Positions 20,060-29,972 are shown, numbered from the stretch's first letter. The stretch: DNA of 64,000 nt from Salinarimonas sp052380005 (GCA_052380005.1 JBQTCJ010000015.1); one strand, 5' to 3'. A program made the numbers and translations. The notes: generated from the letters alone by a model not told the origin.

Positions 20060-21357
20060 CACTTCCCTCCCGTGCGCTTGCGATAGAGGATGTCGACGAG
20101 CACGGCGACGACGAGCACCATGCCCACGACGATGTTCTGGAAGGGCGCATCGACGCCCACCATCGCCATGCCGGACTGGAGCGACTGCATGATCAGCGCC
20201 CCGAGGATGGCCCCGTAGATCGTGCCGACGCCGCCCGAGAGGGCGGTGCCGCCGATCACGGCGGCGGCGATGACGCGCAGCTCGTCGAGGGTGCCGATGT
20301 CGTTCGTGTGGTTCGTCAGGCGCGCCGAGGCGACCACCGCCGAGAGCGCGCACAGGAAGCCCATCAGCGCGAACACCTTGACGGTCAGCATGCGCGTGTT
20401 GATGCCCGACAGCTCGGCGGCGTCCGGGTTGCCGCCGGTGGCGAAGACGTAGCGGCCGAAGCGGGTCTTGCGCGCGACCGTGGTGAGGATCGCGGCGAGG
20501 ATGAACAGCATCAGCACCGAGATCGGGATGCCGTAGCCCTGGCTGAAGCCCTCCGGCAACACCTCGCCGCGCGCCTCGAACATGCGCTCGAGCCGGCCCG
20601 ACGGGATCTCGTAGGCGACGAGCAGCGCCACGAAGCCGAAGATCGCCACCGCGATCAGCAGGGCGGTCGCGCCCTCGGCCCAGAACGGCTTCACCGGCAT
20701 CTCGTGGGCGACCTTGTTGCGCCGCGACGCGACGAGCGCCCACAGCGCCGCGACCGTGGCGACCAGCGCGAAGGCCCACGACAGGGTCTCGCCGAGCGTG
20801 CCGTTGATGCCGCCGAAGAGGAGGTAGGTCTCGTTCAACGGCCCGATCGTCTGGCCGCTCGTCAGGTACCAGGCGACGTTGCGCCATACGAGAAGACCGC
20901 CGAGCGTCACGATGAAGGCGGGGATCAAGAGGTAGCCGACGAGCCAGCCCTGGAAGGCGCCGATGGCGGTGCCGGTCATCAGGCCGATGAGGATGGCGAG
21001 GGCCGCGACCATCGGGCTGTCGAGCCCCACCCCGAGCAGATCCGGCAGGATCGCGGTCTGCGCCATCGCCATGACCGCCGAGCAGGTGGCCAGCAGCGAG
21101 CCGACCGAGAGGTCGATGTGGCGCGTGACGATGATGAAGACCATGCCCGTCGCCATGATGGCCACGGAGACGGTCTGGATCGTCAGGTTGAAGATGTTGC
21201 GCGGGGTGAGGAAGCGCCCGTCCGTCACGAAGTTGAAGGCGAGGCACAGCACCACGAAGGCGCCGATCATGCCGAGCAGGCGCGTATCGATCTCGAGCGC
21301 TGCGAAGACGCTCCTCTTCTTCGGCGTCGCGGGGGCCTGGGCGGTGGCGGCGGTCAT
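20059..21357 (-). CDS. xylH: D-xylose ABC transporter permease XylH
   Basis: A 432-residue inner-membrane permease of the BPD_transp_2 (ribose/xylose) family, with roughly ten to twelve hydrophobic segments. Family hallmarks are TRHIDLSVGS after the third segment, FATGGNPDAAELSGI and the GGTALSGGVGTIYG loop. The length, longer than RbsC, is typical of XylH. It lies between xylF and the ATPase gene. A 125-base gap with a hairpin separates it from xylF. Confidence 0.94.
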
Positions 21358-21422
21358 GGGCGCGTCCTTCGCGGAGGGGCCTCTCTATCGTCGACGGTCG
21401 CGCCCGCGCGGCCCGGGCCGAA

Positions 21423-21446
21423 GGCGCCCCGCCGGAGCGGGACGCC
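21423..21446 (-). terminator. Intercistronic hairpin between xylF and xylH
   Basis: On the transcript strand a 10-base-pair stem (GGCGTCCCGC / GCGGGGCGCC with one G-U pair) closes a 4-base loop, without a U-tract. Such hairpins after binding-protein genes usually protect the upstream mRNA and lower expression of the membrane subunits. Confidence 0.55.
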
Positions 21447-21482
21447 TCGCGGGGGGGGCCGCGCGGAGCGGGAGGTCGCGGG

Positions 21483-22529
21483 TCAGTTGCAGGGGGCCGG
21501 GCCGTTCTCGACGCCCTGGCAGAGCGCCTCCTGCGTGATCCAGCCCGCATCCACGACGGCCGAGAGGTTGTCCTGCGTGATCGGCATGGGCTCGAGGAAC
21601 TTCGCCCACAGGGTCGTGCCGGCCGGCGAGGTCCACTCCTGGGCGCCCTCGACGGCGGACATCTCGGTGCCCTGCGCCATGGCGACCGCGATCTCGCCGG
21701 CCTCGCGGCCGAGGTCGCGCGCGTCCTTCCAGACGGAGACCGTCTGCGTGCCCTTGGCGATGCGGTTGAGGGCGGCATGGTCGCCGTCCTGGCCCGACAC
21801 CGGCACCGTGCCGTCGAGACCCTGGGCGGTCAGCGCCGCGACGGCGCCGCCGGCGGTGCCGTCGTTCGAGGCGACGACCGCGTCGACCTCGTTGTTCTGC
21901 GCGGTGAGGATCTGCTCCATGTTGCGCTGGGCGTTGGCGGGGAGCCACTGGTCGGTGTAGGCCTCGCCGACGATGGTGATGCGCCCGGCGTCGATCGCCT
22001 CCTGCAGCACCTCCTGCTGGCCGCCGCGGAGGAAGTCCGCGTTCGGGTCCGTGGGCGAGCCCTTGATCATGACGTAGTTGCCCTCGGGCTGGGCCTCCAG
22101 CACCGCGCGGGCCTGCATGCGCCCGACCTCGACGTTGTCGAAGGTCAGGTAGAAGGCGCGGGGGTCCTCGATGAGGCGGTCGTAGCCGACGACCGGGATG
22201 CCCTCGTCGGCGGCGGCCTGCACGGCCGGGCCGATCGCCTGCGAGTCCTGCGCCAGGATGATGAGCGCGTCGACGCCCTGGGCGATCAGGCTCTCGATGT
22301 CGGAGAGCTGCTTGGCCGAGGACGACTGGGCGTCGGCCGAGACGTACTCGGCACCGGCTGCCTCGAGCGCGGCGCGGATGGCGGCCTCGTCGGTCTTCCA
22401 GCGCTCCTCCTGGAAGTTCGACCAGCTCACGCCGACGGTGATCGGGTCCTGGGCGTGAGCGGCTCCGGCGAAGCCGACCGCGGCGACCGCGGCCATGAGC
22501 ACGAACTTGGTGGGTGCGAACTTGCGCAT
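21483..22529 (-). CDS. xylF: D-xylose ABC transporter substrate-binding protein XylF
   Basis: A 348-residue periplasmic sugar-binding protein of the type-1 (LacI-like) fold. The signal peptide runs to about AGAAHAQDP. The body matches XylF: VGVSWSNFQEERWKTDE, IGYDR-like VVGYDRLIED, VEVGRMQA and ASNDGTAGGAVAAL. It is the first gene of the xylose operon and is divergent from the ROK repressor, with an AT-rich promoter region between them. Confidence 0.95.
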   Translation of the reverse strand: MRKFAPTKFVLMAAVAAVGFAGAAHAQDPITVGVSWSNFQEERWKTDEAAIRAALEAAGAEYVSADAQSSSAKQLSDIESLIAQGVDALIILAQDSQAIGPAVQAAADEGIPVVGYDRLIEDPRAFYLTFDNVEVGRMQARAVLEAQPEGNYVMIKGSPTDPNADFLRGGQQEVLQEAIDAGRITIVGEAYTDQWLPANAQRNMEQILTAQNNEVDAVVASNDGTAGGAVAALTAQGLDGTVPVSGQDGDHAALNRIAKGTQTVSVWKDARDLGREAGEIAVAMAQGTEMSAVEGAQEWTSPAGTTLWAKFLEPMPITQDNLSAVVDAGWITQEALCQGVENGPAPCN

Positions 22530-22753
22530 CGCGTTTCCTCCCGTAGCGCGCGACCCTTGCCGGGCCGCGTCCGGCCTTGCGCCGTGCCGTGCAGACTGTC
22601 GCGGATAATTTCAGTTGTCAAAATAAAAATGACGATCCATCGTGTTCTACCTTAGACGAAAAGAGCGAGATTTTCCCGCACTGCACAAAAATCGTTACAA
22701 ACGCCCAGAATGTAGCGGTTGGCGACAAGGCTTTAGTTCAGGAGGAGTAACTA
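22530..22753. promoter_or_regulatory. Divergent xylF / ROK repressor control region
   Basis: This is the most AT-rich stretch of the window. On the minus strand TTGACA (22622-22617) is a perfect -35 box for xylF, though the -10 at 17 bases (CAGTCT) is poor. It lies inside ATTT-N9-AAAT, which resembles operators of ROK repressors, so repressor binding would cover the promoter. The repressor gene itself has GGAGGAG just upstream of its ATG. Confidence 0.45.
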
Positions 22754-24040
22754 ATGCGGGCCGATGCGGTCGCCGTTCGCAGCGAGGAGGAGCGTCAGGG
22801 CGTCGGCCCGCTGCTGCGCCCGCTCGCCGAGGGCCAGCGGCCGCTGCGCCAGCAGGTGTTCGAGCGCATCCGCGCCGCCGGCACGCTCGCGCGGGTGCAG
22901 ATCGCCAAGGACCTCGGGGTGAGCCCCGCCAGCGTGACGGCGGTCACCTCCGAGCTGATGGAGACGGGGCTGATCGAGGAGGTCGCCGTCTCCCGCGACG
23001 GCGACGCGGCGGGCCGCGGACGCCCGCCGGTGGCGCTCGGCGTGCGGCCGGACGCGCGCCACGTCGCGGGCATCAAGATCTCCGACCGCGAGCACACGGC
23101 GGTCGTCGTCGATCTCGCCGGTCGCCTCGTTGCCTCGGCGAGCGTGACGGAACGGCTCGCCGGCCGCAGTCTGCCCGACCTCCTCGAGGCGGCGGACGCG
23201 CTCCTCGTGCGCGTCTGCGCCGCGGCGGGCGTCGCGCGCGCGGATCTGAGCGCGGTCGGGCTCGGCGTGCCCGGCTTCGTCGACGCCGCCGCGGGCGTGG
23301 TGCACTGGTCGCCGGTGCTGCGCGAACGCGACGTCCCGCTCGCCGCCGCGGTCGCAGAGCGGCTCGGTCTGCCGGTCCACGTCGACAACGACGCGAACCT
23401 CGTGGCGCTCGCCGAGCTGTGGTTCGGGGCGGGGCGGGCCTTGTCCGACTTCGCGGTCGTGACGATCGAGCACGGGGTGGGCATGGGCCTCGTCGTGAAC
23501 CACCGGCTGTATCGCGGCGCGCGGGGGCTCGGCACCGAGCTCGGCCACACCAAGGTCCACCTCGACGGCGCGCTGTGCCGCTGCGGCCAGCGCGGCTGCC
23601 TCGAGGCCTACGTCGCCGACTACGCCCTCGCCCGCGAGGCGACGACGGCGCTCGACTGGAGCTATGCCGACGGGCGCCCCATGGGCGTCGTCCTCGAATC
23701 GCTGTTCGACCACGCCAAGGCCGGCAACGGCGCGGCGCGCTCGATCTTCCGGCGGGCCGGGCGCTACCTCGCGATCGGGCTGGCCAACGTCGTCAACCTC
23801 TTCGACCCGGACCTGATCATCCTCTCTGGAGAGCGCATGCGCTACGACTACCTCTACGCCGCGGACACGCTGGCCGAGCTCTCGAGCCTCGTCCTCCCCG
23901 CGAGCCGCCCGCTGCCGCCGATCGAGGTCCACGCCTGGGGCGACCTGCTCTGGGCCCACGGCGCGGCGGCGCTCGCGCTGTCGGCGGTGACGGAAGGGAT
24001 GCTCGGCGCGGGGGGCGGGCGCGAGGGAATCTCGGCATGA
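22754..24040 (+). CDS. ROK family transcriptional regulator (XylR-like)
   Basis: A 428-residue repressor: an N-terminal winged helix (about 30-95; IAKDLGVSPASVTAVTSEL is the recognition region) followed by a ROK sugar-kinase-like domain. That domain has GLGVPGFVD, the DNDAN loop, GTELGHTKV and the zinc site CRCGQRGCLEAY. It is divergent from xylFHGBA, so it almost certainly represses that operon until xylose binds. The start has GGAGGAG six to seven bases upstream. Its stop overlaps the next start as ATGA. Confidence 0.92.
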   Translation: MRADAVAVRSEEERQGVGPLLRPLAEGQRPLRQQVFERIRAAGTLARVQIAKDLGVSPASVTAVTSELMETGLIEEVAVSRDGDAAGRGRPPVALGVRPDARHVAGIKISDREHTAVVVDLAGRLVASASVTERLAGRSLPDLLEAADALLVRVCAAAGVARADLSAVGLGVPGFVDAAAGVVHWSPVLRERDVPLAAAVAERLGLPVHVDNDANLVALAELWFGAGRALSDFAVVTIEHGVGMGLVVNHRLYRGARGLGTELGHTKVHLDGALCRCGQRGCLEAYVADYALAREATTALDWSYADGRPMGVVLESLFDHAKAGNGAARSIFRRAGRYLAIGLANVVNLFDPDLIILSGERMRYDYLYAADTLAELSSLVLPASRPLPPIEVHAWGDLLWAHGAAALALSAVTEGMLGAGGGREGISA

Positions 24041-25761
24041 CGAACGCGACGTCCTTCGCTCCTCCGCCGTCGGGGGAGGTGGATCGGCGGCGAAGCCGAC
24101 GAGACGGAGTGGGTGCGCCGACAGGCGCTTCGGCGCAGCCGAAATCTCCGCCGAGGTCGCGCCGCGGGACCCCGCCCCTGATGCGCTTCGCGGATCGTCC
24201 CCGCCCCGAGGGGGCGAAAGCGGCCGCCGTGGGTCTTCTCCTCGCTCTCTTCGCCGATCCGACCGCGGCCGCCGAGCCGCGCTTCGTCGATCGGGCGGGC
24301 GATCTCCCCGCGCCCCACGTCTACGACGGCGGCTGGGAGCACTTCGTCGGCGGCGGGGTGGCGGTGCTCGACTGCAACGCGGATGCGAAGCCGGACCTCT
24401 ACGTCGCCGGCGGCGCGAACCCCGCGCGGCTCCTCGTCAACGTCACGGAGGGCCCCGGCGCACCGATTCGCTTCGCCGAGGGGACGTCCGCCCCCGTACC
24501 GACCGGCGTCACAGGCGCCTACCCCCTCGACGTCGATGGTGACGGCACCCTCGATCTCGCGGTGCTGCGCGTCGGGCCGAACCTCCTCCTGAAGGGCGGT
24601 CCGGATTGCATGTTCGAGGACGCGACCGCGGCCTGGGGCTTCGACGCCGGCGAGCGCTGGTCGACCGCCTTCTCGGCCACCTGGGAGCCCGGCCGCACGC
24701 GCCCGACGCTGGCCGTGGGCAACTACGTCGACCGTGCCGCCCCCGACGGCCCCTTCGAGGCCTGCGACGTCAACGAGCTGCATCGGTCGGACGGCGTGCG
24801 CTACGGTGAGCCGACCCCGCTCGAGCCCGGCTTCTGCGCGCTCTCGATCCTGTTCTCGGACTGGCGCCGCACGGGGACGCCCGAGCTGCGCGTCTCCAAC
24901 GACCGGCACTACTATGTCCGCGGCGGCTACGAGCAGATGTGGCAGCTCGATCCGCTGGAGGAGCGCGTCGCCGCCGACGGCTGGCCGCGAATCTCGCTGT
25001 GGGGCATGGGGATCGCCAGCCGCGACGTCACCGGCGACGGTCTGCCGGACGTGATGCTCACCTCGATGGGCGACCAGCTGATGAAGCTCAACCGCGGCGA
25101 CGCCTGGGAGAACGCGCCCTATTCCATCGGCACCTACGCCCAGCGCCCCTTCCTCGGCGACGACGGGCGGCCCTCGACCGGCTGGCACGCGGAGTTCGGC
25201 GACGTCGACAACGACGGGCGCGCGGACCTCTTCATCGCCAAGGGCAACGTCGACCAGATGCCGTCGAACGCGATGCGGGACCCCAACAACCTGCTCATGC
25301 AGAGGCCCGACGGCAGCTTCGTCGAGCGGGCGGCGGAGGCCGGCGTCGCCACCACCGATCGCGCCCGGGGCGCGGCGCTGGCGGACCTCGACGGCGACGG
25401 GCGCCTCGACCTCGTCGTCGTCAACCGCCGCGCACCGCTGGAAGTCTGGCAGAACGCGACCGAGGGCACGGGCGGCTGGCTCGCGGTGACCCCGCGCCAG
25501 GACGGGCCGAACCGCTTCGCCGTGGGCGCCTTCGTCGAGGTGCGCGCGCCGGGCGGGGAGGCGGTCCAGGTGCAGGAGCTCACCGTCGGCGGCGGGCATG
25601 TCGGTGGGCGGGCCGGGCCGCTGCACTTCGGGCTCGGCGAGGCGCGCGCCGCCGAGATCCGGGTCGTCTGGCCCGACGGCGCCGTCTCGCCCTGGACGCC
25701 AGCGCCGGTCGGTGCGCGCTTCGAGGCGCACCGGATGCCCGAGGGGCTCGCGATCCGATGA
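24037..25761 (+). CDS. CRTAC1-like FG-GAP/ASPIC-UnbV domain protein
   Basis: A 574-residue secreted beta-propeller protein. Calcium-loop repeats are DVDGDGTLDL, DVTGDGLPDV, DVDNDGRADL and DLDGDGRLDL, and a C-terminal ASPIC/UnbV domain ends in EIRVVWPDG. The function of this family is not established. The ATG at 24037 overlaps the regulator stop (ATGA). The signal-peptide core (AAAVGLLLALFADPTAAAEP) begins only at about residue 62, because residues 7-60 are encoded by a repeat element inserted after the start. Its link to xylose use is purely positional. Confidence 0.85.
   Translation: MTNATSFAPPPSGEVDRRRSRRDGVGAPTGASAQPKSPPRSRRGTPPLMRFADRPRPEGAKAAAVGLLLALFADPTAAAEPRFVDRAGDLPAPHVYDGGWEHFVGGGVAVLDCNADAKPDLYVAGGANPARLLVNVTEGPGAPIRFAEGTSAPVPTGVTGAYPLDVDGDGTLDLAVLRVGPNLLLKGGPDCMFEDATAAWGFDAGERWSTAFSATWEPGRTRPTLAVGNYVDRAAPDGPFEACDVNELHRSDGVRYGEPTPLEPGFCALSILFSDWRRTGTPELRVSNDRHYYVRGGYEQMWQLDPLEERVAADGWPRISLWGMGIASRDVTGDGLPDVMLTSMGDQLMKLNRGDAWENAPYSIGTYAQRPFLGDDGRPSTGWHAEFGDVDNDGRADLFIAKGNVDQMPSNAMRDPNNLLMQRPDGSFVERAAEAGVATTDRARGAALADLDGDGRLDLVVVNRRAPLEVWQNATEGTGGWLAVTPRQDGPNRFAVGAFVEVRAPGGEAVQVQELTVGGGHVGGRAGPLHFGLGEARAAEIRVVWPDGAVSPWTPAPVGARFEAHRMPEGLAIR
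24055..24220. repeat. Palindromic repeat element, family B, inside the CRTAC1-like gene
   Basis: About 165 bases with imperfect inverted ends (gtcgggggaggtgga and cgtccccgccccgaggggg). Its interior, including ggcgaagccga, gacgga, gcgccga, aggcgc and ttcggcg in that order, matches the left half of the element in the di-heme peroxidase gene. It is open in the reading frame and displaces the signal peptide by about 54 residues. Confidence 0.7.
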
Positions 25762-25783
25762 GCGGCGGACGCGGGAGCGCCGG

Positions 25784-26296
25784 TCAGGCCCGGCGCCCCG
25801 CCGCGGCGCTCGCGAAGGCGAGCCCGGCCAGCCCCGCCGAGATCAGCGCGTTCCAGCCCGCCATCGAGACGCCGAGAAAGCGCCAGGCGGCCTCCGTGCA
25901 GGAGACGACGCGCACCGTGTCGAGCTGGGCAAGGAAGTCGTTCATCGTGTCGGCCTGCGGCAGGCCCGGGCCGCCGCAGTCGGACGGGCCGGCCCAGAAG
26001 CCCCACTCGACGCCCGCGTGATAGGCGCCGAGCCCCGCCGAGACGACGAAGACCACGCCGAGCAGCGCCAGAAGCACGCGGCCGGCACCTCCACGGGGGG
26101 CGAGCGCGATCGCGACGAGGCCGAGCGGCAGGGCCACCCAGTAGGGCCAGCGCTGGAGGAGGCACAGCGCGCAGGGCTGGTAGCCGAGCCCGTACTGGAA
26201 GACGAGCGCCGCGGCGATCGTCGCCGCGGCGACGAGGGTGACGAGCAGCGCGACGAGACGGCGATCGCGCACGATGGGCAGGGGCGAGGCGGTCAT
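25784..26296 (-). CDS. dsbB: Disulfide bond formation protein B
   Basis: A 170-residue four-helix inner-membrane protein that reoxidises DsbA by passing electrons to quinone. The first periplasmic cysteine pair is CALC (C42, C45), followed by LLQRWPYW. The second pair is C107 (SDCGGP) and C133 (VVSC). Family length and topology fit. It is convergent with the CRTAC1-like gene and divergent from ppiD. Confidence 0.92.
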   Translation of the reverse strand: MTASPLPIVRDRRLVALLVTLVAAATIAAALVFQYGLGYQPCALCLLQRWPYWVALPLGLVAIALAPRGGAGRVLLALLGVVFVVSAGLGAYHAGVEWGFWAGPSDCGGPGLPQADTMNDFLAQLDTVRVVSCTEAAWRFLGVSMAGWNALISAGLAGLAFASAAAGRRA

Positions 26297-26437
26297 GGTC
26301 GGGATGCGCTCCGGCGTTTCGAGCCCGCGTCATAACCCGCGGGGCCGCGGCTTGGAAGCGGCGCGCCGCCGCGGTCGGGCCTTTCGCGCGGGCGCCGGAT
26401 GCGCTAAGCGCTCGGTCCTGGAACAACGGGACGCCCC

Positions 26438-28342
26438 ATGCTGCAGAACCTTCGCAATGCCGGAAAGACCTGGGTCGGCAAGGCCGTCGCCGGCGTGCTG
26501 TTCACCCTGCTGATCCTCTCCTTCGCGGTGTGGGGCATCGGCGACATCTTCCGTGGAGGGGCGTCCACCACGGTCGTGCGCGTAGGCGATACCGAGATCG
26601 ACGCGCAGACCGTGCGCGACGCCTACACGCGCCAGATCCGCCGGCTCTCCGCCCAGCTCGGCCAGCCGATCGGGCCGCAGGAGGCCCAGCTCTTCGGGAT
26701 CGACCAGCAGGTGCTCGGGCAGATCGTCACCGAGGCGGTGCTGAACGAGCGCGCCGGCACGCTCGGCCTGCGCGCCGGCGACCGGCTCGTCGCGCGCTCC
26801 ATCGCCGACGATCCGTCGTTCCAGGCGAACGGCCAGTTCGACGCGAACGCCTTCCGGCGCTTCCTCTCGCTCGCCGGCCTCTCCGAGCAGGCCTTCGTGG
26901 TCGAGCAGGCGCGCGAGCTCGAGCGGCGCGCCATCGTCGAGGCGGTCGGCGCCGGCATCGACGCGCCGGTGACGGCGGAGGAGGCGTTCTGGCGCTACGA
27001 GATGGAGCGGCGCGACGCGGACTACCTCGTCCTGCCCGAGAGCCTCGCGGGCGAGATCGCCGCGCCCGACGAGGAGACGCTCGCGACCTTCTTCGCCGAG
27101 CGCGGCGGCGAGTGGCGCGCCCCCGAGTACCGCAGCGCGCAGGTGCTCGCGATCTCTCCGCAAGCGATCGCCGATCCCGAGGCCGTCGACGAGGCCGCCG
27201 TGCGGGCGCGCTACGAGGCGGAGGCCGAGAGGCGCTTCGGCACGCCCGAGCGCCGCGCGATCCAGCGCATCCCCTTCGCGAGCGCCGAGGAGGCGGCCGA
27301 GGCGGCCGCGCGCGTCGCCGCGGGCGAGATCGCGTTCGAGGACCTCGCCGCCGAGCGGGAGATCGCCCCGGACGTGTTCGCGCTCGGGACCCTCGCCCGC
27401 TCCGAGGTGCTCGACCCCGCCATCGCCGAGGCGGCGTTCGCGCTCGAGGCAGGCGCCGTGAGCGCGCCGGTCGACGGGCGCTTCGGTGCGGCGCTGGTGC
27501 GCGTCGCCGAGGTGGTGCCGGCGGACGTGCGGCCCTTCGAGGAGGTCGCGCAGGCGCTGCGCACCGAGATCGCGCTCGACCGCGCCACGGACGGCATCCG
27601 CACCGTCTACGACGAGATCGAGGACCAGCGCGCCGCCGCGATCCCGCTCGCGGACATCGCGCAGGCCCGCGGCCTGGAGCTGACCCGCATCGAGGCGATC
27701 GACAGAAGCGGGCTCGGGCCGGACGGCCAGCCGGTGACGCTGCCCGCGCGCGAGGCGCTGCTGCCGGCGCTCTTCGAGACCGACATCGGCGTCGACAACC
27801 TCGCCATCCGCACCGAGGGCGGAGGCTACGTCTGGTACGACGTGACCGACATCACGCCGGCCCGCGACCGCGCGCTCTCCGAGGTCCGCGACGAGGTCGT
27901 GGCCGCGTGGCGCAGCGAGCAGGTCGCGGAGGTGCTCTCGGAGCGGGCGAGCGATCTCGTCGCGCGGCTCGAGTCCGGCGAGACGCTCGAGGCGATCGCG
28001 CAGGAGACCGGGCTGTCGGTCGCGCCGGCGCGCGGCCTCGCCCGCGGCCAGGCGACCGCGCCGCTCGACGAGGGCGCGGTGACGCGGCTGTTCGCGACCC
28101 GTGTCGGTGAGGCGGGCAGCGCCCCGCTCGGCGCGACCGAGCGCGTCGTCTACCGCGTGCTGTCGGCCTCCGCGCCGGACTACATCGTCACCACCCCGCA
28201 GGCGGAGGCGATCGGCACGCAGCTCGCCCAGCTCCTCTCGCAGGACGTGCTGGAGCAGTACCTCGCCTTCCTCCAGGACGAGCTCGGCGCGCAGATCGAC
28301 CGCGAGGCCTTCGAGGCGGCGGTGCGCGGAGGCGCCTTCTGA
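26438..28342 (+). CDS. ppiD: PpiD-like peptidyl-prolyl isomerase / SurA N-terminal domain protein
   Basis: A 634-residue periplasmic chaperone anchored by one N-terminal membrane segment (VAGVLFTLLILSFAVWGIG). A SurA-like N-terminal domain comes next, then a parvulin-type region around residues 230-370 (EDLAAEREIAPDVFALG, GAVSAPVDGRFGAALVRV) and a second helical part. Alphaproteobacterial PpiD proteins have this size and are commonly placed before trpE. The stop overlaps trpE (TGATG). Isomerase activity may be weak or absent, as in other PpiD proteins. Confidence 0.88.
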   Translation: MLQNLRNAGKTWVGKAVAGVLFTLLILSFAVWGIGDIFRGGASTTVVRVGDTEIDAQTVRDAYTRQIRRLSAQLGQPIGPQEAQLFGIDQQVLGQIVTEAVLNERAGTLGLRAGDRLVARSIADDPSFQANGQFDANAFRRFLSLAGLSEQAFVVEQARELERRAIVEAVGAGIDAPVTAEEAFWRYEMERRDADYLVLPESLAGEIAAPDEETLATFFAERGGEWRAPEYRSAQVLAISPQAIADPEAVDEAAVRARYEAEAERRFGTPERRAIQRIPFASAEEAAEAAARVAAGEIAFEDLAAEREIAPDVFALGTLARSEVLDPAIAEAAFALEAGAVSAPVDGRFGAALVRVAEVVPADVRPFEEVAQALRTEIALDRATDGIRTVYDEIEDQRAAAIPLADIAQARGLELTRIEAIDRSGLGPDGQPVTLPAREALLPALFETDIGVDNLAIRTEGGGYVWYDVTDITPARDRALSEVRDEVVAAWRSEQVAEVLSERASDLVARLESGETLEAIAQETGLSVAPARGLARGQATAPLDEGAVTRLFATRVGEAGSAPLGATERVVYRVLSASAPDYIVTTPQAEAIGTQLAQLLSQDVLEQYLAFLQDELGAQIDREAFEAAVRGGAF

Positions 28343-29874
28343 TGGAGGTGGCGCCCCCCTTCGCCGAGGTCGCGGCGGCCTGGGAGGCGGGGCGCCCCTC
28401 GCTCGTCGCGACGCGGCTCGTCGCCGACCTGGAGACGCCGGTCGCCGCCTTCCTGAAGCTGCGGCGCGCGCAGGCGGGGCCGGCCTTCCTGCTCGAATCG
28501 GTCGAGGGTGGCGCCCAGCGCGGGCGCTACTCGATGATCGGCGTCGCGCCCGATCTCGTCTGGCGCTGCCGCGACGGCGCCTGCGCGATCGACCGCGCGG
28601 CGCTCTCCGGCGAGGGACGGTTCGAGCCCGATCCGCGCCCCCCGCTCGAGAGCCTGCGCGCGCTCATCGACGAGAGCCGCATCCCGAAGGGCGACGGGCC
28701 GGGCGCCGACCTGCCGCCGATGGCGGCGGGGCTGTTCGGCTATCTCGGCTACGACATGGTGCGCGCGATGGAGCGGCTCGGGCCGCCCAACCCCGACGCG
28801 CTCGGCCTGCCCGACGCGGTGCTGATCCGCCCCACCGTGATGGTCGTGTTCGACGCCGTGCGCGACGAGATCAGCCTCGTCGCCCCGGTGCGCCCTCGGC
28901 CCGGCACCTCGGCCAAGGCGGCCTACGAGAGCGCGCTCGCGCGGCTCGAGGCGGTGGTCGACGCGCTCGAGGCGCCGCTGCCCGCGCAGGCCCGCGCCGA
29001 GATCGCCGAGACCACGACGATCGACGTCGTCTCGAACACGGAGGACGACGCCTACGAGGCCATGGTCGAGCGGGCGAAGGAATACATCCGCGCCGGCGAC
29101 GTCTTCCAGGTCGTGCTCTCGCAGCGCTTCGAGGCCGCCTTCCCGCTGCCCGCCTTCGCGCTCTACCGCTCGCTGCGGCGCACCAACCCCTCGCCGTTCC
29201 TGTGCTACCTCGACTTCGAGGGCTACCAGATCGTCGTCTCCTCGCCGGAGATCCTGGTGCGCGTGCGCGACGGCGAGGTGACCATCCGCCCGATCGCCGG
29301 CACCCGCCCGCGCGGCGCGACGCCGGCCGAGGATCGCGCCAACGCGCGGGACCTCCTCGCCGACCCGAAGGAACGCGCCGAGCACCTGATGCTGCTCGAC
29401 CTCGGGCGCAACGACGCGGGGCGCGTGGCCGAGCTCGGCTCCGTGCGGGTGACGGACTCGTTCTTCCTCGAGTACTATTCGCAGGTCATGCACATCGTCT
29501 CGAACGTCGTCGGCCGGCTCGACCCGCGTCGCGACGCGCTCGACGCGCTCGTCGCCGGTTTCCCGGCGGGCACGGTGTCCGGGGCGCCCAAGGTGCGGGC
29601 GATGGAGATCATCGACGAGCTCGAGCGCGACAAGCGCGGGCCGTATGCGGGGTGCATCGGATATTTCGGCGCCGACGGCGAGATGGACACCTGCATCGTG
29701 CTGCGCACGGCGGTCGTGAAGGACGGACGCATGCACGTCCAGGCCGGCGCCGGCGTGGTCTACGACAGCGTGCCCGCCTCCGAGCGCATGGAGTGCGTCA
29801 ACAAGGCGAAGGCGCTCTTTCGCGCCGCCGAGGACGCCGTGCGCTTCGCCAGTCGCGCCCGTCGCGGGCAGTAG
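28342..29874 (+). CDS. trpE: Anthranilate synthase component I
   Basis: A 510-residue chorismate-binding enzyme making anthranilate with TrpG. The tryptophan feedback site is visible as FLLESVEGG near residue 48. The catalytic half has IAGTRPRG, LLDLGRNDAGRV, PAGTVSGAPKVRAMEII, GCIGYFGADGEMDTCI and QAGAGVVYDS. The usual LGRNDVGRV reads DAGRV, a mild change. It is coupled to ppiD. No trpG follows in this window; a SemiSWEET and a topoisomerase occupy the place. Confidence 0.96.
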   Translation: MEVAPPFAEVAAAWEAGRPSLVATRLVADLETPVAAFLKLRRAQAGPAFLLESVEGGAQRGRYSMIGVAPDLVWRCRDGACAIDRAALSGEGRFEPDPRPPLESLRALIDESRIPKGDGPGADLPPMAAGLFGYLGYDMVRAMERLGPPNPDALGLPDAVLIRPTVMVVFDAVRDEISLVAPVRPRPGTSAKAAYESALARLEAVVDALEAPLPAQARAEIAETTTIDVVSNTEDDAYEAMVERAKEYIRAGDVFQVVLSQRFEAAFPLPAFALYRSLRRTNPSPFLCYLDFEGYQIVVSSPEILVRVRDGEVTIRPIAGTRPRGATPAEDRANARDLLADPKERAEHLMLLDLGRNDAGRVAELGSVRVTDSFFLEYYSQVMHIVSNVVGRLDPRRDALDALVAGFPAGTVSGAPKVRAMEIIDELERDKRGPYAGCIGYFGADGEMDTCIVLRTAVVKDGRMHVQAGAGVVYDSVPASERMECVNKAKALFRAAEDAVRFASRARRGQ

Positions 29875-29972
29875 CCCCGCGCGGCGTCCGCCGCGCATGC
29901 GACGTCGCGGCGCGGAACGCCGGGGTCGCGCCGCCGTTCTCTCGGCTCCGAAATCGGATCGAGGCGGCCCGC

